Positions 1 through 6,832 of a stretch of DNA of 9,597 nucleotides are shown in pieces. This DNA is from Promethearchaeota archaeon (GTDB lineage Archaea; Asgardarchaeota; Lokiarchaeia; Sigyniarchaeales; SOKP01). Every line of letters starts with the position of its first letter. The first letter of the stretch is position 1. Made by a program: the position numbers and the translations under genes. The DNA lies in assembly GCA_030615145.1 (NCBI GenBank), contig JAUWZT010000142.1, positions 1 to 9,597 of the forward strand, in the 5' to 3' direction. The notes under the pieces were generated by a model, which was not told the origin of the DNA, did no database searches, and saw only the letters and a program-made list of their open reading frames with translations.

Positions 1-14
1 ATGGAACGGGATGA

Positions 15-1931
15 GAAGATATTATAACATTATTAACGAATGAACAGGGTATAGCTAAAGGTAGTGTATTTCCGGAGTTAGACTTTTGGTATCTTACATA
101 TACACATTACAACTTAACATTAGAATACTTTAATACACCTCAAACTTTTAACGCTAGTTCAGATCAATATACTACAGGGTATGGTACTTTCTTAACTGAA
201 TATAATTATACTCTAGTGAAAAAAAGTTCTATTGATTTCAAAATTCGACTTGATCTAGGTAATTACACAACAGAGTTTCAGGATTCTACCTGGGATACTG
301 ATTTAGAATGGGAATCTGATTTCTTCTTTAGAGTTAGATTTGTAAGCACAACAAATGCACTTGATGACCCTCCAACTTGGACGCCGATAACTAATCCCGA
401 TTATGTTAAATGGGAAATCAAAGATAAATATGGTGACGAAACAATATTTAGTGGAAATATGATTCCGGAAGGAAATGATGGATATTTCAACTGTACATTT
501 GACTCAACATCTTTAATTGGAAATGAACAATATCAATTTGTTGTTAATGGTAAAAAAATTGGTTTTCAAGATTCTGATCCTGCGTATATGCTCTTTACTG
601 TATCTCCCAAAGCCACAAGTTTAGGCGTATATAATACGACATCTATGGCATCTTTAGGAGACAATGTTACACAATATTATGGAGAACTCATTGATTTAAC
701 AGTTCTTTATGCCTCATATGGAGCTTATTTAACCGGAGCTACAGTGACATATGATTGGCAATTCATTGATACGCCAATTACTATTTCTGAGGGGGACCCT
801 GGTGAATATTCATTTGAAATTGATACTTCAATAGCAGATGTTGGTATATATCAAGTATTAATAAGTGCTTCACTTGATAATCATTCTGCTGTAACAAATT
901 ATAGATTTGATATTCATATAATAACTAGACCAACTTCACTTAACGGTGATACAGCGTTGCATCATATATCAAAAACAGTTTGGGTTAAAGAAGAATATAA
1001 TTTCACATTTGAGTACAAGGATATATTAACTGAACCTCATGAGAAATTAGGAGATCTTGACACAGCTTATTATCAATGGTACAAATTATATCCCAATGGA
1101 ACAATTCAAGGAGCAATAAGCGATACGATTAACTTAATAGAAACAGTAAACAATACATATAATTTAGATTTTGACACAGAGTCGAGAGAGATAGGTAGCT
1201 ATGCTATTCTTATCACTTTAAGTAAAAATAATTATAAAGTAAGAATAGCTCTAATAGATTTAACAATTGTAACGAGAACATTTAATTACTTATTAAATGC
1301 TACAAACCTAGCGCAAAGTCAAATAAATATAATTCAAGGTCAAGATGCAAGGATTGAACTTCAATTAACAGACGAATCTAATAACGATGCTCCTTTATTG
1401 GGCGCAACTGTAATCCTAAAGGTTGGTTCAACAGATTATTCATTGACTGATGATGATAATGATGGTGTATATACCTATACTTTTGAAACAGATGATATTA
1501 ATGCTTTCTTTGCAATTCAAGTAATTCCAGGGGAAATTAGCATAATAAAAGAAGATTTTGTTTCTCAATCTTTTTCTTTGACAATTGTAGTGGGTATGCC
1601 AGAAATATTTCCTGGATTTCCAATGTTCTATTTCTTAATGCTTGTGGGTGCTATTATTGCTGTTGTTGGTAGTCTTGTTGCTTATAGAACGATTCAACAG
1701 GCGAGAATTCCTACTTTTGTTAAAAAAGTAAGAGAAATGAGTAAGGACATAAAAGGAAGGAAAATTATTTCGGACTCGCTTTTATACCCCTCCAAAGAAG
1801 AGTACCTAGTCAAAATACTAGGAGACAAATGGGAGATGCTTGGTTTATCGTTAGAAGAAATTTTAGGGATCGACGCAAAGAAGAAAAATAAATTACTCGA
1901 AATGAAAGAATTCAAGGGAGGTGTTGAGTAA
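15..1931 (+). CDS. Secreted Ig-like repeat protein with C-terminal membrane anchor (5' end missing)
   Basis: I do not recognise a named family. The frame is open from 15, just after an in-frame TGA at 12-14. It has no ATG, GTG or TTG before a GTG at 216, yet the residues before 216 already read as secreted protein (sequons NLT, NAS, NYT), so 216 is not the true start and the gene is cut or disrupted at the left edge. At least three beta-rich Ig/cadherin-like modules follow, separated by similar linkers (SPKATSL near 606, TRPTSLN near 930, VTRTF near 1270), with many N-glycosylation sequons and Asp-rich loops (DDDNDG near 1450). A hydrophobic helix at about 1623-1685 (MFYFLMLVGAII...) is followed by a basic cytoplasmic tail of about 80 residues ending in a conserved-looking KEEYLVKILGDKWEMLGLSL segment. 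The expected topology is outside domains, one membrane pass and an inside tail. The stop overlaps the next start, so the two proteins probably act together. A sensor or adhesin role is inference. Confidence 0.8.
   Translation, partial: EDIITLLTNEQGIAKGSVFPELDFWYLTYTHYNLTLEYFNTPQTFNASSDQYTTGYGTFLTEYNYTLVKKSSIDFKIRLDLGNYTTEFQDSTWDTDLEWESDFFFRVRFVSTTNALDDPPTWTPITNPDYVKWEIKDKYGDETIFSGNMIPEGNDGYFNCTFDSTSLIGNEQYQFVVNGKKIGFQDSDPAYMLFTVSPKATSLGVYNTTSMASLGDNVTQYYGELIDLTVLYASYGAYLTGATVTYDWQFIDTPITISEGDPGEYSFEIDTSIADVGIYQVLISASLDNHSAVTNYRFDIHIITRPTSLNGDTALHHISKTVWVKEEYNFTFEYKDILTEPHEKLGDLDTAYYQWYKLYPNGTIQGAISDTINLIETVNNTYNLDFDTESREIGSYAILITLSKNNYKVRIALIDLTIVTRTFNYLLNATNLAQSQINIIQGQDARIELQLTDESNNDAPLLGATVILKVGSTDYSLTDDDNDGVYTYTFETDDINAFFAIQVIPGEISIIKEDFVSQSFSLTIVVGMPEIFPGFPMFYFLMLVGAIIAVVGSLVAYRTIQQARIPTFVKKVREMSKDIKGRKIISDSLLYPSKEEYLVKILGDKWEMLGLSLEEILGIDAKKKNKLLEMKEFKGGVE
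1916..1923 (+). promoter_or_regulatory. Strong Shine-Dalgarno for the downstream longin/winged-helix gene
   Basis: GGGAGGTG is a near-perfect complement of the archaeal 16S rRNA 3' end. It lies seven bases before the ATG at 1931 and inside the last codons of the upstream gene. With the TAATG stop/start overlap it indicates translational coupling. It is the clearest Shine-Dalgarno in the window; most other genes here have weak or no such site. Confidence 0.8.
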
Positions 1932-3034
1932 TGCCAGTAGGTTTAGTAGTTATGAAATGGGACGAACGAGTCGGTACAGAAATCTTAGCGAAATATCCCG
2001 AAGAAATTACGATCACGGATAAAACTCTTATGCAGGTGTATAGTACGCACGAGTATAGTGGGGAATCGGGGATGATTAGTTTAATGGTTGGTTCTTTAAA
2101 TATTGCTTCATATTATACAGGACCAGAAAAAGGATTTTATAACTTATTACTTTTGAATTTAGATGACGATCCTGATGCATATGAGGGGGGTTTAGCAGAT
2201 GCTTCAAGAATTATATTACAAAATCTTGAAGATGATGCATTCGTACAACTTATACCTTCATTATTTAGAAGGTTATCAATATATCCGACATTAAATAATG
2301 AACAACGATTAGCAACCACATATCAAGATGAAATTAAGCGTATGATTATAAATCGTCTCAGAGAAGAAGGTGCAGTATCTAAATCTGAATTAATGGTGTG
2401 GTTAAAGGATAAATATAGACAAGGTTTTGTTGATTTAGAAGGCGTATTAATTGAATTGATTAAAAGGGAGCTTATTAAAGAAACTTCAGTAAAGGGCATG
2501 CCCTCTGAACTGATTTTTCTTACAAATGACATTTTAATGTTGCGAATTCCTCCAGTTCAATTACTCAAAGATCCTGCCGATAAAGGGCTGCCTTCTCAAT
2601 TGGCCGCAGACTATAAAACTGAAACTAAGAAATTTTTCCAAAATTATCGTCCTTCTGAACAAGACAACCTAAGAGTCATAGAAATTATCATAAATCCTCA
2701 AGTTTACGAGACTTTGCGATTGTTACGAACTGCAATTGTAACTAAAAACGACCTTGAGAAGCTAAAGAAGAAAGGCGTCGACGACATTGACGATGTTTTG
2801 AAAATGCTATGGGAAAATCAAATGATTCAGGTGTTCCAAGACGATAGAAACAACGAATATTACGCTTTAATATCAGATTTTTACGTAAATAAGATATTTC
2901 CAAAGTATTTGCTGAACATTATTAAAGCTGAATACGAGAAGAAATCAAAAGCCGATCAAGTTTTATTAGAATATTTGACAGTTCTTGAAAATACATATGT
3001 TAACTTAAAATCAGCAGCTAAAGCGGAAGATTAA
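1931..3034 (+). CDS. Longin-like domain protein with two winged-helix-like domains
   Basis: A soluble 367-residue protein with no signal peptide or membrane segment. Residues 1-120 have the order expected of a longin/profilin-like fold: a beta hairpin (PVGLVVMKWDERVGTEILAKYP), a helix (ITDKTLMQVYSTH), three strands (SGMISLMVGSLNIASYY, GFYNLLLLNL) and helices (ADASRIILQNL, FVQLIPSLFRRLSIYP). Residues about 132-205 and 248-322 each read as a winged-helix unit: a helix, an 'A/IVSKSEL' or 'IVTKNDLEKL' helix-turn-helix, a recognition-type helix, then a beta wing. A Lys/Glu-rich helical end follows (326-365). The ATG start is fixed by a perfect Shine-Dalgarno and by the one-base overlap with the membrane-protein gene. 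Longin domains in Asgard archaea and eukaryotes typically bind small GTPases or trafficking complexes; winged helices bind nucleic acid or proteins (as in ESCRT-II). A role as cytoplasmic partner of the upstream membrane protein is inferred from the coupling only. Fold assignments are by eye. Confidence 0.82.
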   Translation: MPVGLVVMKWDERVGTEILAKYPEEITITDKTLMQVYSTHEYSGESGMISLMVGSLNIASYYTGPEKGFYNLLLLNLDDDPDAYEGGLADASRIILQNLEDDAFVQLIPSLFRRLSIYPTLNNEQRLATTYQDEIKRMIINRLREEGAVSKSELMVWLKDKYRQGFVDLEGVLIELIKRELIKETSVKGMPSELIFLTNDILMLRIPPVQLLKDPADKGLPSQLAADYKTETKKFFQNYRPSEQDNLRVIEIIINPQVYETLRLLRTAIVTKNDLEKLKKKGVDDIDDVLKMLWENQMIQVFQDDRNNEYYALISDFYVNKIFPKYLLNIIKAEYEKKSKADQVLLEYLTVLENTYVNLKSAAKAED

Positions 3035-3050
3035 GTTTAGATTCAAATTC

Positions 3051-3074
3051 TATTTTTTCATTTTTTTTTTTATT
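3051..3074 (+). terminator. T-run terminator after the longin/winged-helix gene
   Basis: Six T's, CA, then eleven T's lie 17 to 40 bases past the stop codon on the coding strand. Oligo-T without a strong hairpin is the usual archaeal terminator. It separates the left block from the RuBisCO-like gene. Confidence 0.65.
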
Positions 3075-3087
3075 CCTTAATAATACA

Positions 3088-3099
3088 CATATAAAAAAA
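3088..3099 (+). promoter_or_regulatory. Probable TATA box for the RuBisCO-like gene
   Basis: CATATAAAAAAA follows the terminator. Archaeal transcription starts about 25 to 28 bases beyond the box centre, here near 3120. That gives a leader of about 150 nt before the ATG at 3270 and puts the structured element at 3135-3241 within the transcript. Inferred from sequence; the region is generally AT-rich, so other boxes are possible. Confidence 0.45.
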
Positions 3100-3134
3100 T
3101 TTTTCAATATTAATTAATTATTAATAATAATAAT

Positions 3135-3241
3135 CTGGTTACGCACAATTCGCTCCGCTCCGCATACCACTGATCCTAATATGAATCTATCGGCTCGAAC
3201 TCTGTGGTAATTGCTCTGTTCCGCTGAATTGTCGCAACCTG
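3135..3241 (+). ncRNA. GC-rich nested-stem element in the leader of the RuBisCO-like gene (candidate cis-regulatory RNA)
   Basis: A GC-richer island (about half G+C by hand count) lies in an otherwise very AT-rich gap. The outer stem pairs 3137-3153 with 3223-3239: GGTT/AACC, CG/CG, then seven continuous pairs ACAATTC/GAATTGT, then GC/GC, with small bulges or mismatches. A second stem pairs TACCAC (3165-3170) with GTGGTA (3204-3209) perfectly. A third possible stem pairs GATCC (3172-3176) with GGCTC (3192-3196) with one mismatch. A near-identical 12-base direct repeat flanks the middle stem. The element ends 28 bases before the ATG at 3270, as a riboswitch or protein-binding leader would. It does not resemble a tRNA or the SAM, TPP or cobalamin riboswitch cores I know. 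It could instead be a separate small RNA on either strand, or a mobile inverted repeat. Confidence 0.45.
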
Positions 3242-3269
3242 TTATGAGAATTGAGTGTGTGAAAAAATT

Positions 3270-4586
3270 ATGGATAGTACAGAAAAATATTTGGAGATTC
3301 CTGAGGCCATAGGTTTAGATGGTATTGATTTAGAGAAATACATTATCGCAAGTTATATCATCAAGCGACCAAAAGGAATGAATGTGAATTATTTATCTCG
3401 ATTTGCGGCAATTGAACAATCGACAGGAACTTGGGTTCGAGTACCGGCTGAAACTGCAGAAGTGAGAAAAATTCATGTAGCTCGGGTATTAGGTGTCTAT
3501 GAAATCCCACATTACGAATATGTGATTCCTAAGGATGTTAAGGAGCGATTATATTTCGTTCAGATTGGTTTCCCAATAATAAATATTAAGGGAGATGGAA
3601 TTCCAATGCTTCTTACTTCAGTTATTGGTAATATTAGTATTACTCATGGATTGAAATTAGTTGATCTCGCGTTTCCAAAAGATTATTTAATAGATTTCAA
3701 GGGTCCAAAATTTGGAATTGATGGGCTCAGAAAACTCTTGAAAGTGCCCGAAAGGCCATTGTTAAATAATATGGTAAAACCATGTACGGGACATACATGT
3801 GATGTCGCTGCGGACTTAGTATATAAAGCTGCAGTTGGAGGCTGTGATGTCGTAAAAGACGACGAGTTAATTTCAAACCCATCATTTAACACTTTGGAAG
3901 ACCGAATTAGCGCAGTTATGGAAAGTATCGATAGAGCAGATTCAGAAAAAGGAGAGAAGACGCTATATACAATAAATATCACTAGTAAATTCCCAGAAAT
4001 GTTTGAATACGCTGATAAAATGATCGAAATGGGCGCAAACGCTTTAATGATAAATTATCTCACAGCTGGTTTCGAAGCATTAAGAGCTGTTGCTGAAGAT
4101 CCTTCAATAAAAGTACCAATCTTAGGACATATGGATTTTGCAGGCGCATATTTTGGTGGTCATTGGACAGGATTAACAAGCATGCTAACTCTTGCTAAAT
4201 TTCCAAGAATGTGTGGAGCTGATACAGTTGTTATTCCTGCACCGTATGGCAAGGCAGAAATATTAGATGAAAGGTACGAACAAAATTTAAAAGCTCTCAG
4301 ATATCCGTTCCAACACATTAAACCTACACTTCCAATGCCAAGTGGTGGAATCACGCAAGGAATGGTCGAGAAAACCATGAAAGAAGCAGGTACAGATATT
4401 TTAATTGGTAGTGGAGGTGGAATTCATAGCCATCCAGATGGTCCAATATCAGGTGCAAAAGCATTTAGGCAAGCAATTGATGCAGTAATGCAAGGGATAA
4501 GTGTAAGGGAACACGCTAAAGAACACAAGGAATTAGGAGTCGCCCTTGGAGTGTGGGGTACCGGAAAGACTGCTTTGATCGAATAA
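3270..4586 (+). CDS. RuBisCO-like protein (RuBisCO large-subunit superfamily, form IV type)
   Basis: A 438-residue cytoplasmic TIM-barrel protein of normal family length. Using spinach numbering: E60, T65 and W66 are kept (EQSTGTW, residues 49-55), N123 (GN, 120-121), K175 (VKP, K170), the carbamylated K201 with D203 and E204 (VVKDDE, K196-E199), H294 (GHMD, H287), loop-6 K334 (YGK, K328), S379-G381 (PSGG, 357-360) and the phosphate-binding glycines (GSGGGIH, 380-386). Lost are K177 (now C172), R295 (M288) and H327 (V322). Loss of these points to a RuBisCO-like protein doing an enolase, isomerase or other reaction on a phosphorylated sugar acid or ketone rather than CO2 fixation; the true substrate cannot be read here. 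I start at the ATG at 3270 because family members begin near this point; a GTG at 3255 would add five residues. No methionine-salvage or AMP-pathway genes are adjacent. The long structured leader suggests post-initiation control. Confidence 0.9.
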   Translation: MDSTEKYLEIPEAIGLDGIDLEKYIIASYIIKRPKGMNVNYLSRFAAIEQSTGTWVRVPAETAEVRKIHVARVLGVYEIPHYEYVIPKDVKERLYFVQIGFPIINIKGDGIPMLLTSVIGNISITHGLKLVDLAFPKDYLIDFKGPKFGIDGLRKLLKVPERPLLNNMVKPCTGHTCDVAADLVYKAAVGGCDVVKDDELISNPSFNTLEDRISAVMESIDRADSEKGEKTLYTINITSKFPEMFEYADKMIEMGANALMINYLTAGFEALRAVAEDPSIKVPILGHMDFAGAYFGGHWTGLTSMLTLAKFPRMCGADTVVIPAPYGKAEILDERYEQNLKALRYPFQHIKPTLPMPSGGITQGMVEKTMKEAGTDILIGSGGGIHSHPDGPISGAKAFRQAIDAVMQGISVREHAKEHKELGVALGVWGTGKTALIE

Positions 4587-4595
4587 AATGTAACT

Positions 4596-4626
4596 TCTTT
4601 TTTATTTTATTTTTTATTTTATTTTC
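4596..4626 (+). terminator. T-rich terminator between convergent genes
   Basis: Repeated blocks of four to six T's follow the stop of the RuBisCO-like gene, filling most of the 45-base gap to the convergent HEAT/LRR gene. It fits an archaeal oligo-T terminator for the + strand gene. The - strand has no matching T-run here, so the convergent transcript may end inside the opposite gene. Confidence 0.55.
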
Positions 4627-4631
4627 AAACT

Positions 4632-5588
4632 TTATTCTATGTATCTTTTTAATAAAACTCGTATATTGGGATTGAAATCATCATTTTTTACAACCTCCAC
4701 AATAGAATTGCCACATAAGTCTAAATACTGGAGTTTTGGTAATTGTTTGAGGTATTTTAGATTCACTGAATCGCTAATTTTATTGTTGGACAATATTAGA
4801 TGAGTCAAATATTTTAGTTTAATCAATCCTTTTACGCTTTTAATTTGATTATTTGAAAGATCCAATCTTTTTAAATGATTTAAATTGTGTAAACCTGATA
4901 TCTCAGAAATTTCCTGAATGTTGTTTTTCCAACCCCATGGAGTGCCTTTAACTTCAAGTTCAAGATAATCTGATAAATCTAATTTTTCAACCAGTAATGT
5001 ATTAGAGTCTAATTCAAAATATACATTCGGAATTTTTTCTATTAGATGTTTTATAGTTAAATAATTAATTAAAATCTCAGCTATTTGTGTAGTGGTAAAA
5101 TTTTTAATTCTATTTGTTTTGAGTAGAGCCTTTAGAGATTTTTTATACTTTTTATTCTCAAAGTTTTTATCAATACTCAAAAATTGAATCTTTTTAATTT
5201 TCTTCAATTGTTCGATTAAAATTAATTTAGAATCACGAGAATTCAGTTTTACTAAATATTGAATTACAGTAATTAAGCAATGATAAGAAGTTTCGTGCTG
5301 AATCGCCCATTTAAATAGAGTTAAAGTATTATTGAGATAATTTTTACCAATATAATTAGCAGAAGCGTTCCTTACTATCTCACTTGAGTCAGAAAGTAAT
5401 AGGTTTTCGAAGAAATTGAATAAATTCTCATCTTTTATATTTATTTTACCTAAGATATTAATGGAATCTGCTCTAATTATATCTCCCTCGTAGTTCTCAA
5501 TGATAGAAATCAACAAATTAGTGGCAGAAGATTTATCTAAGAGTTTATTACAGTACTCTTCAAATATAGTTTGAGGATTTAACTCCAT
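4632..5588 (-). CDS. HEAT-like repeat plus leucine-rich repeat protein
   Basis: A 318-residue protein without a signal peptide or membrane segment. Residues about 10-115 form paired helices typical of HEAT/armadillo repeats, including the IRADSINILGKI and VRNASANYIGK units. A Lys-rich helical stretch follows (120-185). Residues about 222-298 hold three to four SDS22-like leucine-rich repeats of about 22 residues with the LxxLxLSNNxI core (LKRLDLSNNQIKSVKGL, LTHLILSNNKISD, LQYLDLCGNSIVE). An odd insert (TPWGWKNNI, 216-224) joins the two parts. Both repeat types are protein-binding scaffolds, so a partner-binding role is likely, but none is named by the sequence. It is the last of three genes on this strand, 72 bases after the zinc-ribbon gene. 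Combined HEAT and LRR proteins are, to my knowledge, common in Lokiarchaeia, which supports the organism call. Confidence 0.85.
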   Translation of the reverse strand: MELNPQTIFEEYCNKLLDKSSATNLLISIIENYEGDIIRADSINILGKINIKDENLFNFFENLLLSDSSEIVRNASANYIGKNYLNNTLTLFKWAIQHETSYHCLITVIQYLVKLNSRDSKLILIEQLKKIKKIQFLSIDKNFENKKYKKSLKALLKTNRIKNFTTTQIAEILINYLTIKHLIEKIPNVYFELDSNTLLVEKLDLSDYLELEVKGTPWGWKNNIQEISEISGLHNLNHLKRLDLSNNQIKSVKGLIKLKYLTHLILSNNKISDSVNLKYLKQLPKLQYLDLCGNSIVEVVKNDDFNPNIRVLLKRYIE

Positions 5589-5660
5589 TATGCGATAATA
5601 TTTATAATTAAATGTTTGTACACTGATTTATTAATTAAAGATGATCTAAAAATATAAAAT

Positions 5661-6824
5661 TTAAGCAAATTTGCCAGAAATAAAAAGCGATTTAATTGTA
5701 GCTTTTAGTTTGTTGAAAGGTCTTAAATTTCCCGAAAAGGGCGTACCGATGCCATGATATAAAATTGGTTCTATTTGGGCTTCTATATTTTCGATCTTCC
5801 TTAAATTTCCTTCAGATAAGCAAGAAAGAAAATAGTCATTTTGATATTTTCTAAAAGTTAAAAATCGATACTTTTGAAACCCCAATTTAACAGCAATCCA
5901 GCGCGGATACGCGCCTGTGTTTCCTAAGGTATTCGCAGCAATTGCCTCGATTTTGGCAGTTAGTAGCGATTCTTTCATTTCCATCTCTTCCTCTAGATTC
6001 TCAAATTCTCCCGGTACTTCTACGTTCAATTGACCTTCTTTATCAAGTAAGAGCGAAATTACACCAATCGACATTGATGACAATCCAATGTAATCAATTC
6101 TTATCCAATCCTCTAAATATGGAATTTCTTGGTCTGAAAATACATCCTGTAATTGTAAATATTCCTTTAAGATAAAAATAAGATAACCCTTAAACTTATT
6201 ATCAATGTCAAATTTTTGTATTTTTGTTAAATTGTTAACGTCTTTACCTCGTACTAGTTCTGAATAATACTTCGCCATTTGTTCGAGAAACCACTTTCCC
6301 TTTTTATCGGGAAAAACACCATAGATTAAATATATGATATTATTCTTTTCGAAGAATTGGCATTTTACATCTTCGTTATTTTCGGATTTGAGGAGCATTT
6401 TGTCAAGGTCTCCACCTAAAATACTAGTAGCAATGAAATCTAAGTTATTTGATAATTCTAATAAATAATGTAATCTATCATTACTTGCAAATAAGGGAGT
6501 TCTCTCTACCGAGGTTATTCCACAGAATTGTATGTATTCTCCGTCCCCCTCATTTCCTACCCCTTTTAATATAATCTTTTCGTCGTCTAAAGAAAATTTA
6601 GTTGCTACTTGCTTTACTCTGACTTTACCTTTTAATTTTGAGGAAGCTGTTATAGTTTTGGGTCTAAACTGTTGAGGGGAAAGCTTTTTCGACTCATTAT
6701 TTTCGGGATCCAAATATTCAAACAAATTTGCTAAGAATTTTCTACATCTGGGGCAAAGTTGGTCTTCTGGATATGGTTTTACAATTGTATATCCACAATC
6801 TTTGCACTTTAGGGTTTTACTATT
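5661..6824 (-). CDS. Zinc-ribbon protein with two probable longin-like domains (start codon damaged)
   Basis: The first canonical start in this frame is a TTG at 6725 (354 residues), but the frame stays open upstream to a stop at 6843-6845 and encodes a clear zinc ribbon. Counting from 6824, the cysteines are C7, C10, C24 and C27 (KCKDCGY, LCPRC). The true start must therefore lie near 6824, where a GAGGAG Shine-Dalgarno is followed by TCAATAGTAAA. One missing G would restore ATG AGT AAA. Two domains follow the ribbon, at about 98-195 and 240-355. Each opens with strands (IQFCGITSVERTPLF; MSIGVISLLLDKEGQLNV), then a long helix, three strands (IIYLIYGVF; WIAVKLGFQKYRFLTF) and a closing helix, as in longin/roadblock folds. 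The family is unknown to me. A scaffold or small-GTPase regulatory role is inference from fold. The gene lies between hisC and the HEAT/LRR gene on the same strand, with gaps of 114 and 72 bases. Confidence 0.78.
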   Translation of the reverse strand, partial: NSKTLKCKDCGYTIVKPYPEDQLCPRCRKFLANLFEYLDPENNESKKLSPQQFRPKTITASSKLKGKVRVKQVATKFSLDDEKIILKGVGNEGDGEYIQFCGITSVERTPLFASNDRLHYLLELSNNLDFIATSILGGDLDKMLLKSENNEDVKCQFFEKNNIIYLIYGVFPDKKGKWFLEQMAKYYSELVRGKDVNNLTKIQKFDIDNKFKGYLIFILKEYLQLQDVFSDQEIPYLEDWIRIDYIGLSSMSIGVISLLLDKEGQLNVEVPGEFENLEEEMEMKESLLTAKIEAIAANTLGNTGAYPRWIAVKLGFQKYRFLTFRKYQNDYFLSCLSEGNLRKIENIEAQIEPILYHGIGTPFSGNLRPFNKLKATIKSLFISGKFA

Positions 6825-6826
6825 GA

Positions 6827-6832
6827 CTCCTC
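6827..6832 (-). promoter_or_regulatory. Shine-Dalgarno that places the start of the zinc-ribbon gene
   Basis: On the - strand GAGGAG is followed by TCA and then AATAGTAAA. It sits directly before the first residues of the zinc ribbon, so it marks the initiation region even though no ATG, GTG or TTG is present in frame. It is the second clear Shine-Dalgarno in the window. Confidence 0.5.

Noticed and set aside
12..14. TGA as selenocysteine codon in the Ig-like protein
   Set aside because: Lokiarchaeia can encode selenocysteine, but an extracellular Ig-like module is an unlikely site, there is no conserved redox motif, and the left edge gives no context. A frame error or nonsense change is simpler.
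1694..1915. Open frame on the - strand inside the membrane-protein gene
   Set aside because: It is the reverse-strand shadow of the transmembrane/tail coding region, with low-complexity Ser/Phe/Ile composition and no motif.
3166..3230. Possible C/D box guide RNA, from two CTGA words (3170-3173, 3224-3227)
   Set aside because: No convincing C box (RTGATGA) lies at the proper distances, and the strong long-range stems fit a different type of RNA.
3135..3241. Possible tRNA, because of the GC-rich island and a TCGAAC-like T-loop word
   Set aside because: Neither strand gives a complementary T-stem around that word, and there is no acceptor stem or D-arm in the right place.
3035..3250. CRISPR array or insertion-sequence ends in the gap
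   Set aside because: There are no regularly spaced repeats, no transposase, and no flanking target duplication; only the nested stems and one imperfect 12-base repeat pair are present.
5942..6175. Open frame on the + strand inside the zinc-ribbon gene
   Set aside because: Antisense shadow of a well-supported gene with no recognisable motif.
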